DNA of 64,000 bases from Chitinophaga ginsengisegetis (GTDB lineage Bacteria; Bacteroidota; Bacteroidia; Chitinophagales; Chitinophagaceae): positions 1,612,001 to 1,676,000 of the forward strand of contig NZ_FUZZ01000001.1 in the NCBI RefSeq assembly GCF_900168065.1, read 5' to 3'. Below are positions 35,853-46,200 of this stretch, in pieces. Both the position numbers and the translations under genes were made by a program. The notes beneath the pieces are model-generated. The model ran no database searches. It saw only the letters and a program-made list of their open reading frames with translations, and was not told where the DNA came from. Each line of letters begins with the position of its first letter. Position 1 is the stretch's first letter.

Positions 35853-37559
35853 ATGCGTTTCCTTATCATGCTGGGGATGACGGTATGCACTTTACATACC
35901 GCCTGTGCCCAGCAAATAACAGATGAACTACATCCTTACGATTATAGTATTGAGAAAGATATTAAAGTGCTGCACGGAGCGGTAGTATCTGCACATCCAT
36001 TGGCCAGCCGTGTAGGCGCCATTGTACTCCAACAGGGCGGCAACGCGGTAGATGCGGCAATAGCCACACAGCTCGCGCTGGCAGTGGTATATCCCGGCGC
36101 CGGCAACATCGGCGGAGGAGGCTTCCTGGTAGGCCATCTCAAAAATGGCCGGAACATCGCCATCGATTACCGGGAAACAGCACCGGCAAAAGCGCACCGG
36201 GATATGTACCTCGACTCCCTCGGCAATCCAATCACACAGCTGAGTCTTGATGGCCACCTCGCAGCAGGCGTCCCCGGCACTGTTGCCGGATTATTTGCTG
36301 CCATGAAATACGCTAAACTGCCTTTTGCAAAACTCATAGCGCCCGCTATCCGCCTGGCAGAGAAAGGATTTGTGATCACCGAAGCAGAAGCCAATGGACT
36401 CAACCACGCAAGAGCCGATTTCGAAAGACTGAACACCAGCAAAACCGCCTTTGTAAGAGAACAACCCTGGAAAGCCGGCGACACACTGGTACAGAAAGAA
36501 CTGGCACATACCCTCACGCTTATACGAAATAAAGGAGCCGCAGGATTTTACCAGGGGGAAACCGCCGCCAGCATTGTAGCAGAAATGAAACGTGGTAACG
36601 GCATCATGACCCTGCAGGATCTCAAAAACTATAAAGCAAAAGAAAGAACAGCCGTGGCCTTTAACTATAAAGGCTATACGATTGTAACCATGCCCCTCCC
36701 TTCCAGCGGTGGCATCTGCCTGCAACAGCTGATGGGTATGGTGGAAAACTATCCCATTTCACAATGGGGATTCCAGTCGCCCCAGGCAGTTCAGCTGATG
36801 GTGGAAGCTGAAAGACGCGCTTATGCCGACCGCGCCCAGTTTCTCGGCGACCCCGATTTTGTGAAGGTGCCTGTCTCCCAACTCACCAACAAAAAATACC
36901 TGGCCACCCGCATGCAGGACTTTACGCCCGGCAAAGCTGGTTCCAGCGAACATACCAAAGCAGGTGTGCTTCCTGAAAGCGAAGAAACCACACATCTCAG
37001 TATCATCGATGCCGATGGCAATGCAGTAGCCGTAACCACTACCCTCAATGGTCACTTTGGCAGCAGAACGGTAGTGGGCAAAGCAGGCTTTCTGCTCAAC
37101 AACGAAATGGACGACTTCAGTGTAAAACCCGGCGTACCTAATATGTACGGACTGGTAGGCACCGAAGCCAACGCCATCGCGCCGGCCAAACGCATGCTCA
37201 GCTCCATGACGCCCACCCTCGTTTTACAAAAGGACGACGTGTTGTATTCCCTGGGTACCCCCGGCGGTTCCACTATTATCACTTCCGTTTTTCAAACGTT
37301 GATGAATACACTGGAATTCGGACTCACTCCATCAGAGGCTATCAACAAACCTAAATTCCATCACCAGTGGCTGCCGGATGAAATTGCCGTGGAAAACGAT
37401 TTCCCCGACACCACCATCCAGGCGTTGGAAGGAATGGGTTATAAAGTAGTGAAACGCGGCCCTATCGGCCGTACTGAAATTATTAAAAGAGCGCCTGAAA
37501 GCCGCTACCTGGAAGCTTCGGGTGATAAACGCGGCGACGACAGCGCAGCAGGATATTAA
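35853..37559 (+). CDS. ggt: Gamma-glutamyltransferase (glutathione hydrolase)
   Basis: A 568-aa periplasmic N-terminal-nucleophile enzyme with a signal peptide (MRFLIMLGMTVCTLHTACA). The autocleavage site is in SEETTHLSIIDADGNAVA: Thr379 becomes the N-terminal nucleophile of the small subunit. Other family motifs are GAVVSAHPLAS, GGNAVDAAIATQLAL, GGGGFLVG, IDYRETAP, LPSSGGICLQQ and LNNEMDDFS. It hydrolyses or transpeptidates gamma-glutamyl compounds, including glutathione. A gene for a gamma-glutamyl-bond-forming GCS2-type ligase lies at 61836, but there is no direct operon link. The next gene follows after 15 nt. Confidence 0.95.
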   Translation: MRFLIMLGMTVCTLHTACAQQITDELHPYDYSIEKDIKVLHGAVVSAHPLASRVGAIVLQQGGNAVDAAIATQLALAVVYPGAGNIGGGGFLVGHLKNGRNIAIDYRETAPAKAHRDMYLDSLGNPITQLSLDGHLAAGVPGTVAGLFAAMKYAKLPFAKLIAPAIRLAEKGFVITEAEANGLNHARADFERLNTSKTAFVREQPWKAGDTLVQKELAHTLTLIRNKGAAGFYQGETAASIVAEMKRGNGIMTLQDLKNYKAKERTAVAFNYKGYTIVTMPLPSSGGICLQQLMGMVENYPISQWGFQSPQAVQLMVEAERRAYADRAQFLGDPDFVKVPVSQLTNKKYLATRMQDFTPGKAGSSEHTKAGVLPESEETTHLSIIDADGNAVAVTTTLNGHFGSRTVVGKAGFLLNNEMDDFSVKPGVPNMYGLVGTEANAIAPAKRMLSSMTPTLVLQKDDVLYSLGTPGGSTIITSVFQTLMNTLEFGLTPSEAINKPKFHHQWLPDEIAVENDFPDTTIQALEGMGYKVVKRGPIGRTEIIKRAPESRYLEASGDKRGDDSAAGY

Positions 37560-37574
37560 CTTAAAAATATTGAC

Positions 37575-38102
37575 ATGTCTATTCAGTCTATCTATTTACA
37601 AAGCGTACTAAAACGGCTGGAAATACACCGGGAACTGGGTCTTAAAACCATCCAGCGGCTCAATAAAGACCAGCTGAACTGGCAACCGGACGGAGAGCCG
37701 AACAGCATTGCCATGATCGTCAAACACCTGCATGGCAATATGTTGTCGCGCTGGACTGATTTCCTCACCACCGATGGAGAGAAGCCCGGCCGCAACCGCG
37801 ACCTCGAATTTGAGGAAAGCGCTCTTACCCAGGAACAGCTCCTGCAACGCTGGGATGAAGGCTGGGACTGCATGCTGCTGGCCATCCGCAGCCTGCAGGA
37901 AACAGACCTGGACAGGACCGTATTTATCCGTAACGAGCCTCACATCGTGATAGATGCCATAAACCGGCAGCTGGCGCATGTGCCTTACCATGTAGGACAA
38001 ATCGTATACATCGGGAAAATGATCCTGAAAGACAAATGGGAAAGCCTGTCCATCCCCAAAGGTGGATCTGCCGCTCACAATAAAGAAAAAACAGGGAACT
38101 GA
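37575..38102 (+). CDS. DinB-like DUF1572 family protein
   Basis: A 175-aa four-helix-bundle protein of the DinB/YfiT superfamily. The putative metal-binding histidines are in KHLHGNMLSRW (about 50-60) and AHVPYHVGQIVYIGK (about 135-149). A DUF1572-type N-terminus (ELGLKTIQRLNKDQLNW) is present. Members are cytoplasmic, often zinc- or nickel-binding, and some use low-molecular-weight thiols. The specific role is unknown. It probably belongs to the ggt transcript, and the next gene follows after 6 nt. Confidence 0.82.
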   Translation: MSIQSIYLQSVLKRLEIHRELGLKTIQRLNKDQLNWQPDGEPNSIAMIVKHLHGNMLSRWTDFLTTDGEKPGRNRDLEFEESALTQEQLLQRWDEGWDCMLLAIRSLQETDLDRTVFIRNEPHIVIDAINRQLAHVPYHVGQIVYIGKMILKDKWESLSIPKGGSAAHNKEKTGN

Positions 38103-38108
38103 TCATTC

Positions 38109-38531
38109 ATGAAAATACGTCATCTACTTACCGCTATCGCGGTGTTACCCCTGATCACCGCCTGTCAGGGTAAAAAGAACAATGAACTGCTGATGAATAA
38201 AAAGTGGCGGGTATACGATGTAAAAATTCCACCGGAGTCGCCCATCAGCAACACGCAATACATACAGGCGCAGGATCTTAAAAAAGGTTATTACCGGGAT
38301 GCTTATTACCAGTTCCTGGATAATAATGTTTTTGTGGCTACTATTGCCGGCCGGTCGGATACCGGTAAATACTTTATCCTCAGCAATGGCGCCATGATTT
38401 CTGTTACCGCGAAGAACGGCGACCGTAAAGTGGAAAACCTCGTAACCGTTACCAGGCTTACCGAAGATTATTTCGACATGCAGGTAACATCTACCGATTT
38501 CCAGTTTATCTTATGTACCAAGAAAGATTAA
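38109..38531 (+). CDS. Small hypothetical lipoprotein, 140 aa
   Basis: Lipobox ITAC with lipidated Cys19. The mature protein is short, beta-rich and lipocalin-like in feel (LLMNKKWRVYDVKI, AYYQFLDNNVFVATI, GKYFILSNGAMISV), but I do not recognise a named family. Its end is adjacent to or overlaps the next gene, so the two are co-transcribed. Confidence 0.75.
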   Translation: MKIRHLLTAIAVLPLITACQGKKNNELLMNKKWRVYDVKIPPESPISNTQYIQAQDLKKGYYRDAYYQFLDNNVFVATIAGRSDTGKYFILSNGAMISVTAKNGDRKVENLVTVTRLTEDYFDMQVTSTDFQFILCTKKD

Positions 38532-38536
38532 CGGCT

Positions 38537-39589
38537 ATGTTACATACAGATTATACACCCGGAAGAACAGTTACACAGGACGGCCGCAGCTGCCTGTTTT
38601 TTTCCGGGTTTGCCTACCTGGGGCTGCACCAGTTGCCTGCCTTCAAGCACCTCCTTACGCAGGGGATTGAAAAGTACGGCGCCCTGTTTCCTTCCTCCAG
38701 GTCGGCTAACTTACGTTTATCCATATACGAAGAAATAGAACATGCGCTGAGTAGCCATTTGCAACAACAATCAGCGGCCGTTTTTTCCTCCGGGTACCAG
38801 GCATCACAGGCAGCGGCACAATACGCCACCAGCGGTAAACAGCCCCTGTATGCACCGGATGCACACCCATCGTTGTGGCATCAGCAACCGGAGCTGCCGG
38901 TCATGAGCCGGGAGGAATGGATTGCTCAAACCATCGAAAAAGTAAACACACACCCGGATCATCACTTTGTGATTATCACCGACACCGTGAACCCGCTTAC
39001 CGCCACCATCCACCCTTTTCACTGGTTGCAGGAATTGCAGCGTAAGGTATTGGTGCTGGCAGATGACTCCCACGGGATCGGTATATTAGGTCCTGCCGGG
39101 CAGGGGGCTATCCATTTTTTACCGCAAACACCATTTGTAAGATACCTGCTCACCGCTTCACTGGCAAAGGCATACAGCGTTTCCGGCGGGGTTGTTGCCG
39201 GGCATGCAGCAGATATTATGGCAATAAAAAGGCTGCCTCTCTTTTCCGCCAGCACGCCTATGATACCGGCCCACGCCTACGCCTGGCTGCAATCGGGGGA
39301 ACTGATAGCCAAAATGCACCGGTCGTTACAGCAAAACATTGCTTATCTCCTTCATCTTACGGCCAATACTGCTGTGCATAACCCGCATGGCCTGCCCATG
39401 TTCATCCTGCCACCTGGTGAGGCATTGGTGCAATACCTGCAGGACCGGGACTTGATCATTTCCAGCTTTCCTTATCCTCAGCCGCATAGCCCGGTAATCA
39501 ACAGGGCCGTGGTGTCGGCACTGCATCTGCAGGAAGATATGACAACGCTGCACCGGTTCCTCGGGGAGTTTGGCATTACAAAACCATAA
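38537..39589 (+). CDS. AONS-like class I/II PLP-dependent aminotransferase/synthase
   Basis: A 350-aa alpha-oxoamine-synthase-type enzyme (8-amino-7-oxononanoate synthase/BioF relatives). It has the N-terminal YLGL pattern, SRSANLRLSIYEEIEHALS, GYQASQAAAQYA, the aspartate that contacts the PLP ring (ADDSHGIGILGP) and the Schiff-base lysine in TASLAKAYSVSGG (about Lys211). These enzymes join an amino acid to an acyl thioester. No bio genes are near, so a biotin role is unproven. I prefer the ATG at 38537, 5 nt after the lipoprotein stop. An upstream ATG at 38513 would overlap it by 19 nt. Confidence 0.85.
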   Translation: MLHTDYTPGRTVTQDGRSCLFFSGFAYLGLHQLPAFKHLLTQGIEKYGALFPSSRSANLRLSIYEEIEHALSSHLQQQSAAVFSSGYQASQAAAQYATSGKQPLYAPDAHPSLWHQQPELPVMSREEWIAQTIEKVNTHPDHHFVIITDTVNPLTATIHPFHWLQELQRKVLVLADDSHGIGILGPAGQGAIHFLPQTPFVRYLLTASLAKAYSVSGGVVAGHAADIMAIKRLPLFSASTPMIPAHAYAWLQSGELIAKMHRSLQQNIAYLLHLTANTAVHNPHGLPMFILPPGEALVQYLQDRDLIISSFPYPQPHSPVINRAVVSALHLQEDMTTLHRFLGEFGITKP

Positions 39590-39667
39590 TGTATTGGAAG
39601 ATAGATAGCCCTTACTTTGCAGTTGCCTTTCACTTGCTTTGGAGATACTTAGCACATGCCTTTGACA

Positions 39668-39711
39668 TGGAGTTAATGTGGAGGTGACGTGGAGGTGATG
39701 TGGACTTGATC
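39668..39711. repeat. Four tandem 11-mers
   Basis: TGGAGTTAATG, TGGAGGTGACG, TGGAGGTGATG and TGGACTTGATC lie head to tail. The middle two differ at one base, the outer ones at more. They lie about 80 nt after the aminotransferase stop, outside any coding frame I can support. Confidence 0.65.
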
Positions 39712-39846
39712 GGTAAACTATTGGGGATCAATGCTTTGCAAGGGGTTTTTCCGTGCTACTTCTGCGAACTTTAAAAATGAAGATGTTGGATATCAATGTT
39801 TTATACACATATCAAAAATAAGCCTGATCAGCGGAAATACCAAATA

Positions 39847-39887
39847 AAAACGGGGCTGCATCATTACTGTTGATGCAACCCCGTTTT
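39847..39887. terminator. Bidirectional terminator between convergent units
   Basis: AAAACGGGG then TGCATCA (39847-39863) pairs with TGATGCA then CCCCGTTTT (39871-39887), with one C/A mismatch and a 7-nt loop. A/T runs on both sides allow use by both converging transcripts. Confidence 0.88.
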
Positions 39888-39908
39888 ATGTATGTTTCAC
39901 TACAATTC

Positions 39909-40898
39909 TTACGGTGTAACCTTTACCGTTTTAGGCATTCTCAGCTCCACTACATACGTTCCTGCTTTCATCAGGCGGAAGGCAAACAGCGGATTCACAC
40001 TACCGATTTTGCTCGATAAATTTTTATCTACCGATACAAAAGCAGAAGGAATACGGTAATACATCAGGTAGTTCCAGTTGGTACCGCCATTGGAGTAGCG
40101 GCTCAATGGGAACGGTGCGATCTCAAAGTTACAGATCATAGCTGTATCGGTATATTCAATCGGATGGAACCTGGCGTAGTTCTCAAAAATAGGACGGTCG
40201 CCGCGTTTAATGATCTCTCCTTTTTTCGGATTGAAAGTCTTACCATCTTTATCTGTTATTTTCAGGATAACAGAAGCGCCGCTTTCACTGACCCTGGTAA
40301 TTGTCATTACCGGTGCGCCCATTGGTACGGTAGGAGAACCATCGTCCGGGAAGAAGTTACAGTTGGCAGTTGTTTCAGTAACCAGTGGCGGGTCAATAGT
40401 AGTGAGTGTACCAATATTCTTATACACTTTGGAACCGGCCACGTTGGATACTTCTACATCATACTCGTAGGTAACGCCCAGCGGTAAGCTATCGGTGGCG
40501 CCGTTAAATACAAACTGACCACTGGCCAGGAATACATAAGGCTGCATCTTTTTCAGTTCCCGCTTTTTATTCACCAGCTCTATGGTAGTGTCTTTGGCAG
40601 GATCTACCGCTGCCGTATATACGTAAACGGGATATTCTTTATAAAATTCGTCCGCATGTTTTTTGTTATCGGCTCTCCTGATATCCAGCAGCTTCACGGT
40701 CATGGGCTGGGTGGTACCATCTGCAAGAATGGCGTTTGTTTTCTGGAAAGCGTTACCCCGCTGTACTTTTATCGGGGTATCCGGTACGTACAGGCCGTCG
40801 CTCAGAAAGCCTTCTTCAATCTTTTTACATCCGGCAATCAATAGTCCGAGCAGAACAGCGGATGTGAGCAGTTTTATCCCTTTATATTTATACAACAT
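39909..40898 (-). CDS. DUF5007-like lipoprotein of SusCD locus 2
   Basis: A 329-aa lipoprotein from the ATG at 40898 (MLYKYKGIKLLTSAVLLGLLIAGC). Lipobox IAGC gives lipidated Cys24. A TTG-started extension of 11 codons would overlap the fasciclin gene and weaken the signal peptide. The mature part is beta-rich (DGLYVPDTPIKVQRGNAFQ, TYEYDVEVSNVAGSKVYKNI, CNFFPDDGSPTV). From memory it fits the DUF5007 family that accompanies fasciclin lipoproteins in SusCD operons; I hold this only moderately. It is the last gene of the operon, directly before the terminator at 39847. Confidence 0.65.
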   Translation of the reverse strand: MLYKYKGIKLLTSAVLLGLLIAGCKKIEEGFLSDGLYVPDTPIKVQRGNAFQKTNAILADGTTQPMTVKLLDIRRADNKKHADEFYKEYPVYVYTAAVDPAKDTTIELVNKKRELKKMQPYVFLASGQFVFNGATDSLPLGVTYEYDVEVSNVAGSKVYKNIGTLTTIDPPLVTETTANCNFFPDDGSPTVPMGAPVMTITRVSESGASVILKITDKDGKTFNPKKGEIIKRGDRPIFENYARFHPIEYTDTAMICNFEIAPFPLSRYSNGGTNWNYLMYYRIPSAFVSVDKNLSSKIGSVNPLFAFRLMKAGTYVVELRMPKTVKVTP

Positions 40899-40921
40899 AC
40901 TTTTAAGTTTAATGGTGATGA

Positions 40922-41596
40922 CTATTTCCAATAGAACACGTGGTTGTTTTGCAGTACATGCAATACACCTGTTTTGGTAATGATGCCGGTTGTTTGCAAG
41001 GTATACTGCATATCCCTGTCTTCTTCCGGATAGTCATCCGGGCGTGGGTCCGGATCGAGGCCATTAATCACTTTTGTTAACGCCATAAACCTTACGCCTG
41101 CCGAGAAAATGTCGTCGTAACCGCCGCTTTTAATCAGCTTGAAAGCGAAGTCTTCGTTCACTTTATTTTTATATATCTGTGATTCCAGCGAAAGATCTGC
41201 GCGTACAATTTTACCTGTGAAGATATAAGCCAGCAGGGAGTCGCGCAGCTCAGGCGCTTTCAGGCTGTCGATGGTATATTTGATATTCTCATCGTTCTCT
41301 TCAATCTGCAACAGCCTTGTGCGTACAGCGAGGAACTGCTTGATAGAGTAATCCGTAGGCGCTACAAAAGTAACATCACTATTAACCGTTTCTTTCAGGC
41401 CGGCCTTGTCTATCAGCAGGATCAGCGTATCGAAATTTGGATTGGCTTTCAGGTAATCGTAGGTGGTAAGATCTGTATGATCGTTGGTAGGACTACCGCC
41501 CAGGAAATGATCATCTTTCTTACAGGCAGCGAACAACAGGGTAACCAGTAAGATGCCCCATCCTGCTTTTGTGGTAAATATTTTTAGTTTGTTCAT
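40922..41596 (-). CDS. Fasciclin-domain lipoprotein of SusCD locus 2
   Basis: A 224-aa lipoprotein with lipobox FAAC and lipidated Cys25. It has one FAS1-type domain: LTTYDYLKANPNFDTLILLIDKAGL, DVTFVAPTDYSIKQFLA, and the C-terminal GIITKTGVLHVLQNNHVF, the usual FAS1 closing motif. FAS1 domains mediate adhesion or carbohydrate binding on cell surfaces. It sits between SusD and the DUF5007-like gene on the same strand. Confidence 0.85.
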   Translation of the reverse strand: MNKLKIFTTKAGWGILLVTLLFAACKKDDHFLGGSPTNDHTDLTTYDYLKANPNFDTLILLIDKAGLKETVNSDVTFVAPTDYSIKQFLAVRTRLLQIEENDENIKYTIDSLKAPELRDSLLAYIFTGKIVRADLSLESQIYKNKVNEDFAFKLIKSGGYDDIFSAGVRFMALTKVINGLDPDPRPDDYPEEDRDMQYTLQTTGIITKTGVLHVLQNNHVFYWK

Positions 41597-41622
41597 GTCA
41601 GTACATTTAAAATTTCAAGATG

Positions 41623-43182
41623 CTATTTCACTTTACCCAGCCAGTATTCATTTTGTGTAAGCACGCTGTTGTTGAGGAACAATACGCGTCCTACCGGCCA
41701 TTTCCAGCCACCGGCGTCAAAGCGGTCCCGTGGGAAACCAGGAGCAGCGTTCACGTTGCCGTTCATAAGCATACCGGTGCGTACGAGGTCGTACCAGCGT
41801 TGTCCTTCCGCATATAATTCACGGGAGCGTTCCAGGAATGCTTCTTCTTTAATATCGGTCACATCTTCAGCCAGAATTGGTTCCGCATATGAGCGGGCTC
41901 TTACCCTGTTGATGTCCTGCAGTGCAGCGCCTACATTTCCCTGGTCGGCGCGGGCTTCTGCACGCAACAGCAGCAGATCGGCATACCGCATCAGGATGAT
42001 GTTGGCATCTACGGAAGCATCGGTGAAGTTGCCCGGATTACGGTAATTGATGTTTTCCCGGTTAGGGCCTGCAAACTTGCAGATCATCACATCGTACTGA
42101 CCAAACGCATCCAGGTTGGTGAAGTAATAATGGCGGCGTACATCGGTGCCGGCTTCATCATACAGCATATTGATCAGGTCAATATTCGGGGCATCTACCT
42201 TCCCATCTTTATTACTGATAAAAGGTGTTTTCAGGATGCTATAATAAAATCCTTTTTCTACCTGTTGTTCGCCATTCGCTACCTGCATATTGATTTCGAA
42301 TATGCCTTCCATTGATTTTCCGTGGAAGATTTTTGGATACATATCGGCTGTGAGTAACTGGTACTGACCGCTTTGTTCAACCGAATCTACGGCTGCAATG
42401 GCATTGGTTACATCGGATGCTACCTGTCCTTTATTCAGGAAGTTTCTCCACATGTAGGCGTGCGCCAGTAAGCCAAATGCAGCGCCCCTGTTAGCTCTTA
42501 CTGCTCTTTCACTGCCGCTTTTATATTCCCACGGCAACAGGCTGATGGCTTTCTTCAGATCAGCGATACAGGTATCCAGGATGAGCTTCTCATTGGTTCT
42601 CGGAATATTCTCTGCTCCTACTGGATTAGGATCATACTTCATCACCAGCGGCACATCGCCCCAGATACGCACCATATAGAAATAACTGAAGGCGCGCAGA
42701 AAGTAAGCTTCTCCGAGGAAACGGTTACGGGTGCGGGTAGCCTGATCAGTGAATTGTGCATCCGGAATATTGGGAATATTATGCAACATAATATTCGCCT
42801 GCGTGATCACTTTATAGTAGGGCGACCAGTCGTGATACTTATCCAGGTAAGATCCCAGGAAATCTGCGGTATTCATGCCATCTCCTCCTTTCACCAGGAA
42901 CCTTACATCGTATACGTCGTAATCGTTAAATTCATACGCAGGTAAGGAACCATACGCAAAATGCGACATGTTCTGATCCCAGTCTGTATTGGAAGTTAAA
43001 GCCCTGCGCAATAACGCATAGCCGCCGGCTACACCTTGTTCTGCATCGCGCTGGTTTTGCCAGAAAACGGAGTTATAGGGAGAATTGATGGGCTCCTGAT
43101 CCAGCAGCTTCTTACAGGACACGAAAGGCGACAACAGCAGTCCTGCAGCTATTACCGTGAATATATTTTTCAGACAATTCAT
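41623..43182 (-). CDS. RagB/SusD family outer membrane lipoprotein (locus 2)
   Basis: A 519-aa surface lipoprotein. Lipobox FVSC gives lipidated Cys23, followed by KKLLDQEPINSPYNSVFW, the family N-terminal motif. Further SusD signatures are RFLGEAYFLRAFSYFYMVRIWGDVP-type text near residue 150, RANRGAAFGLLAHAYMWR, LLLRAEARADQGNVG and a C-terminal ERSRELYAEGQRWYDLVRTG. The SusC partner lies 19 nt upstream. It binds an unknown ligand at the cell surface. Confidence 0.94.
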   Translation of the reverse strand: MNCLKNIFTVIAAGLLLSPFVSCKKLLDQEPINSPYNSVFWQNQRDAEQGVAGGYALLRRALTSNTDWDQNMSHFAYGSLPAYEFNDYDVYDVRFLVKGGDGMNTADFLGSYLDKYHDWSPYYKVITQANIMLHNIPNIPDAQFTDQATRTRNRFLGEAYFLRAFSYFYMVRIWGDVPLVMKYDPNPVGAENIPRTNEKLILDTCIADLKKAISLLPWEYKSGSERAVRANRGAAFGLLAHAYMWRNFLNKGQVASDVTNAIAAVDSVEQSGQYQLLTADMYPKIFHGKSMEGIFEINMQVANGEQQVEKGFYYSILKTPFISNKDGKVDAPNIDLINMLYDEAGTDVRRHYYFTNLDAFGQYDVMICKFAGPNRENINYRNPGNFTDASVDANIILMRYADLLLLRAEARADQGNVGAALQDINRVRARSYAEPILAEDVTDIKEEAFLERSRELYAEGQRWYDLVRTGMLMNGNVNAAPGFPRDRFDAGGWKWPVGRVLFLNNSVLTQNEYWLGKVK

Positions 43183-43201
43183 ATCTTCTTCTTTTTAAAA
43201 A

Positions 43202-46200
43202 TTAAAAACCAACATTTACACCGAGGGTGAACTTACGTGGTATCGGGTAGCCGCCACCGGTGTAAGTACCTTTTTCATCCACTGCTTCCGCATCCGGAAC
43301 GCTTGATTTCTGGAACATCTTTACATTGTCTACCACCCCGTAGATCTGGAGTTTGCTCAGCTTTGCACGTTCCAGAAACTTAGGACTGAACTGGTACGCC
43401 AGGTTCAGGTATTTGATACGCAGGTAGGAACCATTTTCTACAAATGCAGAAGAAAAAGGAAGGAACTGGTAGTAATATTTCTGGCTGTAAGGAATCACTT
43501 CTGAATACTTACTGTTATCGCCTTCTTTATGCCAGCTGTCGATGGTAGAAGGATCTATAGCTGCAATGGTTGCATAGCTGTTGGTTAAACCGGTAAGCCT
43601 GTCAGACATGTATTTGTTATAGATATCACGTTTAAGGGTAAACGTCAGATATACCTGCATGCTCCAGGGGCCGTAAGAGAACACGTTGGTGAAACCGCCG
43701 GTACACGCGGGGTTAGGATTACCGCTGCGCACCTTATCATTCCAGTCCCAAACATCGTAGTCGCCGTTCTGATCTTCCCAGATAAAGTCGCCTGCCTGCA
43801 CGGTATGGTTACCGCCCCAGTAGGTAAGCTTTTCACCGGTGTAAGGGTTAAAAGGAATATCTTTTTCACTGGCGTATACGCCTTTGTTTTTGATCAGGTA
43901 AAATTCATTGATAGCGCGTCCTTTGGTCAATACATAGGTCATACCGGTGTTGTTGTCCGGTACCATCAGATCACGGTTATCATTGGGTAATTTAACAATC
44001 TGGTTTTTGATGAAAGACAATATCAGGGTAGAACTCCACTGGAACTTAGTGGTGGGCGGTGTGATACGACCCTGTACCGTGAATTCCACGCCGGTGTTGC
44101 GTACATCTACCGCGTTTGTATTTACTTTATCATACCCGGAAGTAGAAGGCAGCAGCAGGTTAAACAACAGTTTGGAAGTACCCCTGTTGAACGCGTCGGC
44201 AGTTACATTCAATCTTCCGCCAAAGAAACTTGCATCCACCCCGATGTTGGATTGGATAGCCTGCTCCCAGGTTAATCCGTCCTGTGCCACACCATCTGAG
44301 AAGTTAGGCGTTACGGCATTCACACCGTTGTAGGTACCACCGGTAGATCCGCCATAGGTACCCTGGTTGATGCTGTAAGTATTATACTGGAGGTAATATT
44401 GTTTTGGTAAACTTCCCGTTACACCATAGCTTCCACGGATCTTGAAATACTCCACCCACTTTTTGAAAGGAGCCATAAATGGTTCGTCTGAAATATTCCA
44501 GCCACCGGATACAGAGGGGAAGTAGCCCCATCTGCTGTTACGGCCAAAGCGGGAAGAAGCATCTGCACGATAGGCAAATGACAACAGGTATTTTTCTTTA
44601 TAGTTATAATTCACGCGGGAGAAAAAGGACAGCATGCCGGACGACTGGTAATCAGACCCGGAAACGAGGTTGCCATAAATATCTCTGTACATCATATAGC
44701 TGAGATTGTAGCCCTGTACCACTTTCACGTTGTCGTTACTAAGCGCACCGCTGCCGATACCGGTAAATTCATTCCGGATATTGTTGATGGTGTTACCCAG
44801 CAGCACGTTTAAGTGATGGTCTTTATTGATGATGTCGGAAGTATAGCTCAGCGTATTATCGAGGTTCGCATTTTCAAAGCGTGATTTACCACTTTGTGCA
44901 TAAGATAATCCGGCGGTGTTCAACTCTCCGGGACGGAAAATGTCGCGGGTATTGATGCTGGACTGGATAGATCCGATGGAGGCAAAGCGCAGCTTTTTAG
45001 TGATATCGTAGTTTACGGTAAGACTGGCAGTGATATCATCGTTGATGTTTTTATCACGACCGGATTCCAGGTCGCCGGTAAAGTTTTTGCGATCGATATC
45101 CGAGATATTGAACAGGGAAGAAAGATACTGGCCGCCTATTAACGGGATGGTATTTTCTCCGGGGAATACGCCACGGCCGCGGGATCTGTCGCCACGGCTT
45201 AAACGGAACAGCGAGGATACATTCAGGCGGGACGACATTTTCACGCCCATTGCGGCGGAAACGGTATAACGTTTAAAGCCGGTACCACGGATCGTTCCAT
45301 CTTCATTGTAGTAGTTGCCGCTCACGCGGTAGTTGGTGTTTTCTGATGCGCCGGAAACAGACAGGTCATAGTTCTGGATGATACCGTTCTGGTAGAAGAG
45401 ATCCTGCCAGTCGACCGCTCCGCTGAAAGCGGGGTTCAGGCTATCTGTGAGCATCATAGGGATACCGTTCACTTTCTGCTGATCAGTAAGATATTTTTGC
45501 AGGTAGTCCATTTTGAACCATCTTTCTTCAGCACCGCCATATACTGTTTCAAACTTTGGTTTCTGGATCATACCGGCGTAGGTGGAAAAGTTCACCTGTG
45601 GTTTGCCCTGTTTACCACGTTTGGTTTTCACGATTACCACACCGTTAGCGCCACGGGAGCCGTAAATAGCTGCTGCCGATGCATCTTTCAGGATGTCGAT
45701 CGATTCAATGTCGTTGGGATTCAGCCCGGCAATGTAGTTGGTACCGGTGTTGTCAAATGCGGCGGCATCGTCCAGTGACACGGGGATGTCGTCGATCACA
45801 AACAGCGGGGAGCTGAGGGTGCGGGCGGCGCTGGCATCGCGGCTGATAGAGGTGTTTCCCCTTACCACGAAAGAGCCTCTTACACCAGGTTCACCGGTGA
45901 AGTTCTGCACGTTCAAACCGGCTGCACGGCCTTGCAGGAGCTGGTCGAAGCTGGGAGAAGGCAGATTTTCGATATCCTTGCCTTTCACGCTGGAAACCGC
46001 TGCTGTTACTGTTTTACGCCGTACTTCCTGGTAGCCGATTACCACCACATCTTTCAGGCTTTTGGCATCGGGCTTCAGCGAAATGGAGTAAGATGCTTTC
46101 CCCGACAACACCACTGTTTGCGTTTCAAAACCTATAAATGAAATGGAAAGTTTGTTGGAATTGCCTTTCAGGGTAAGCGTAAACTGGCCTTCGGGGCTGG

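Larger units (their letters stand above)
39590..39908. other. Intergenic region with tandem repeat and terminator
   Basis: 319 bases between converging genes. It contains the four-copy 11-mer repeat at 39668-39711 and the terminator at 39847-39887. No credible gene is present. Confidence 0.6.

Noticed and set aside
39588-39686. 32-aa ORF overlapping the aminotransferase stop (TAATG)
   Set aside because: It ends inside the 11-mer repeat, has no motif and is too short to support.
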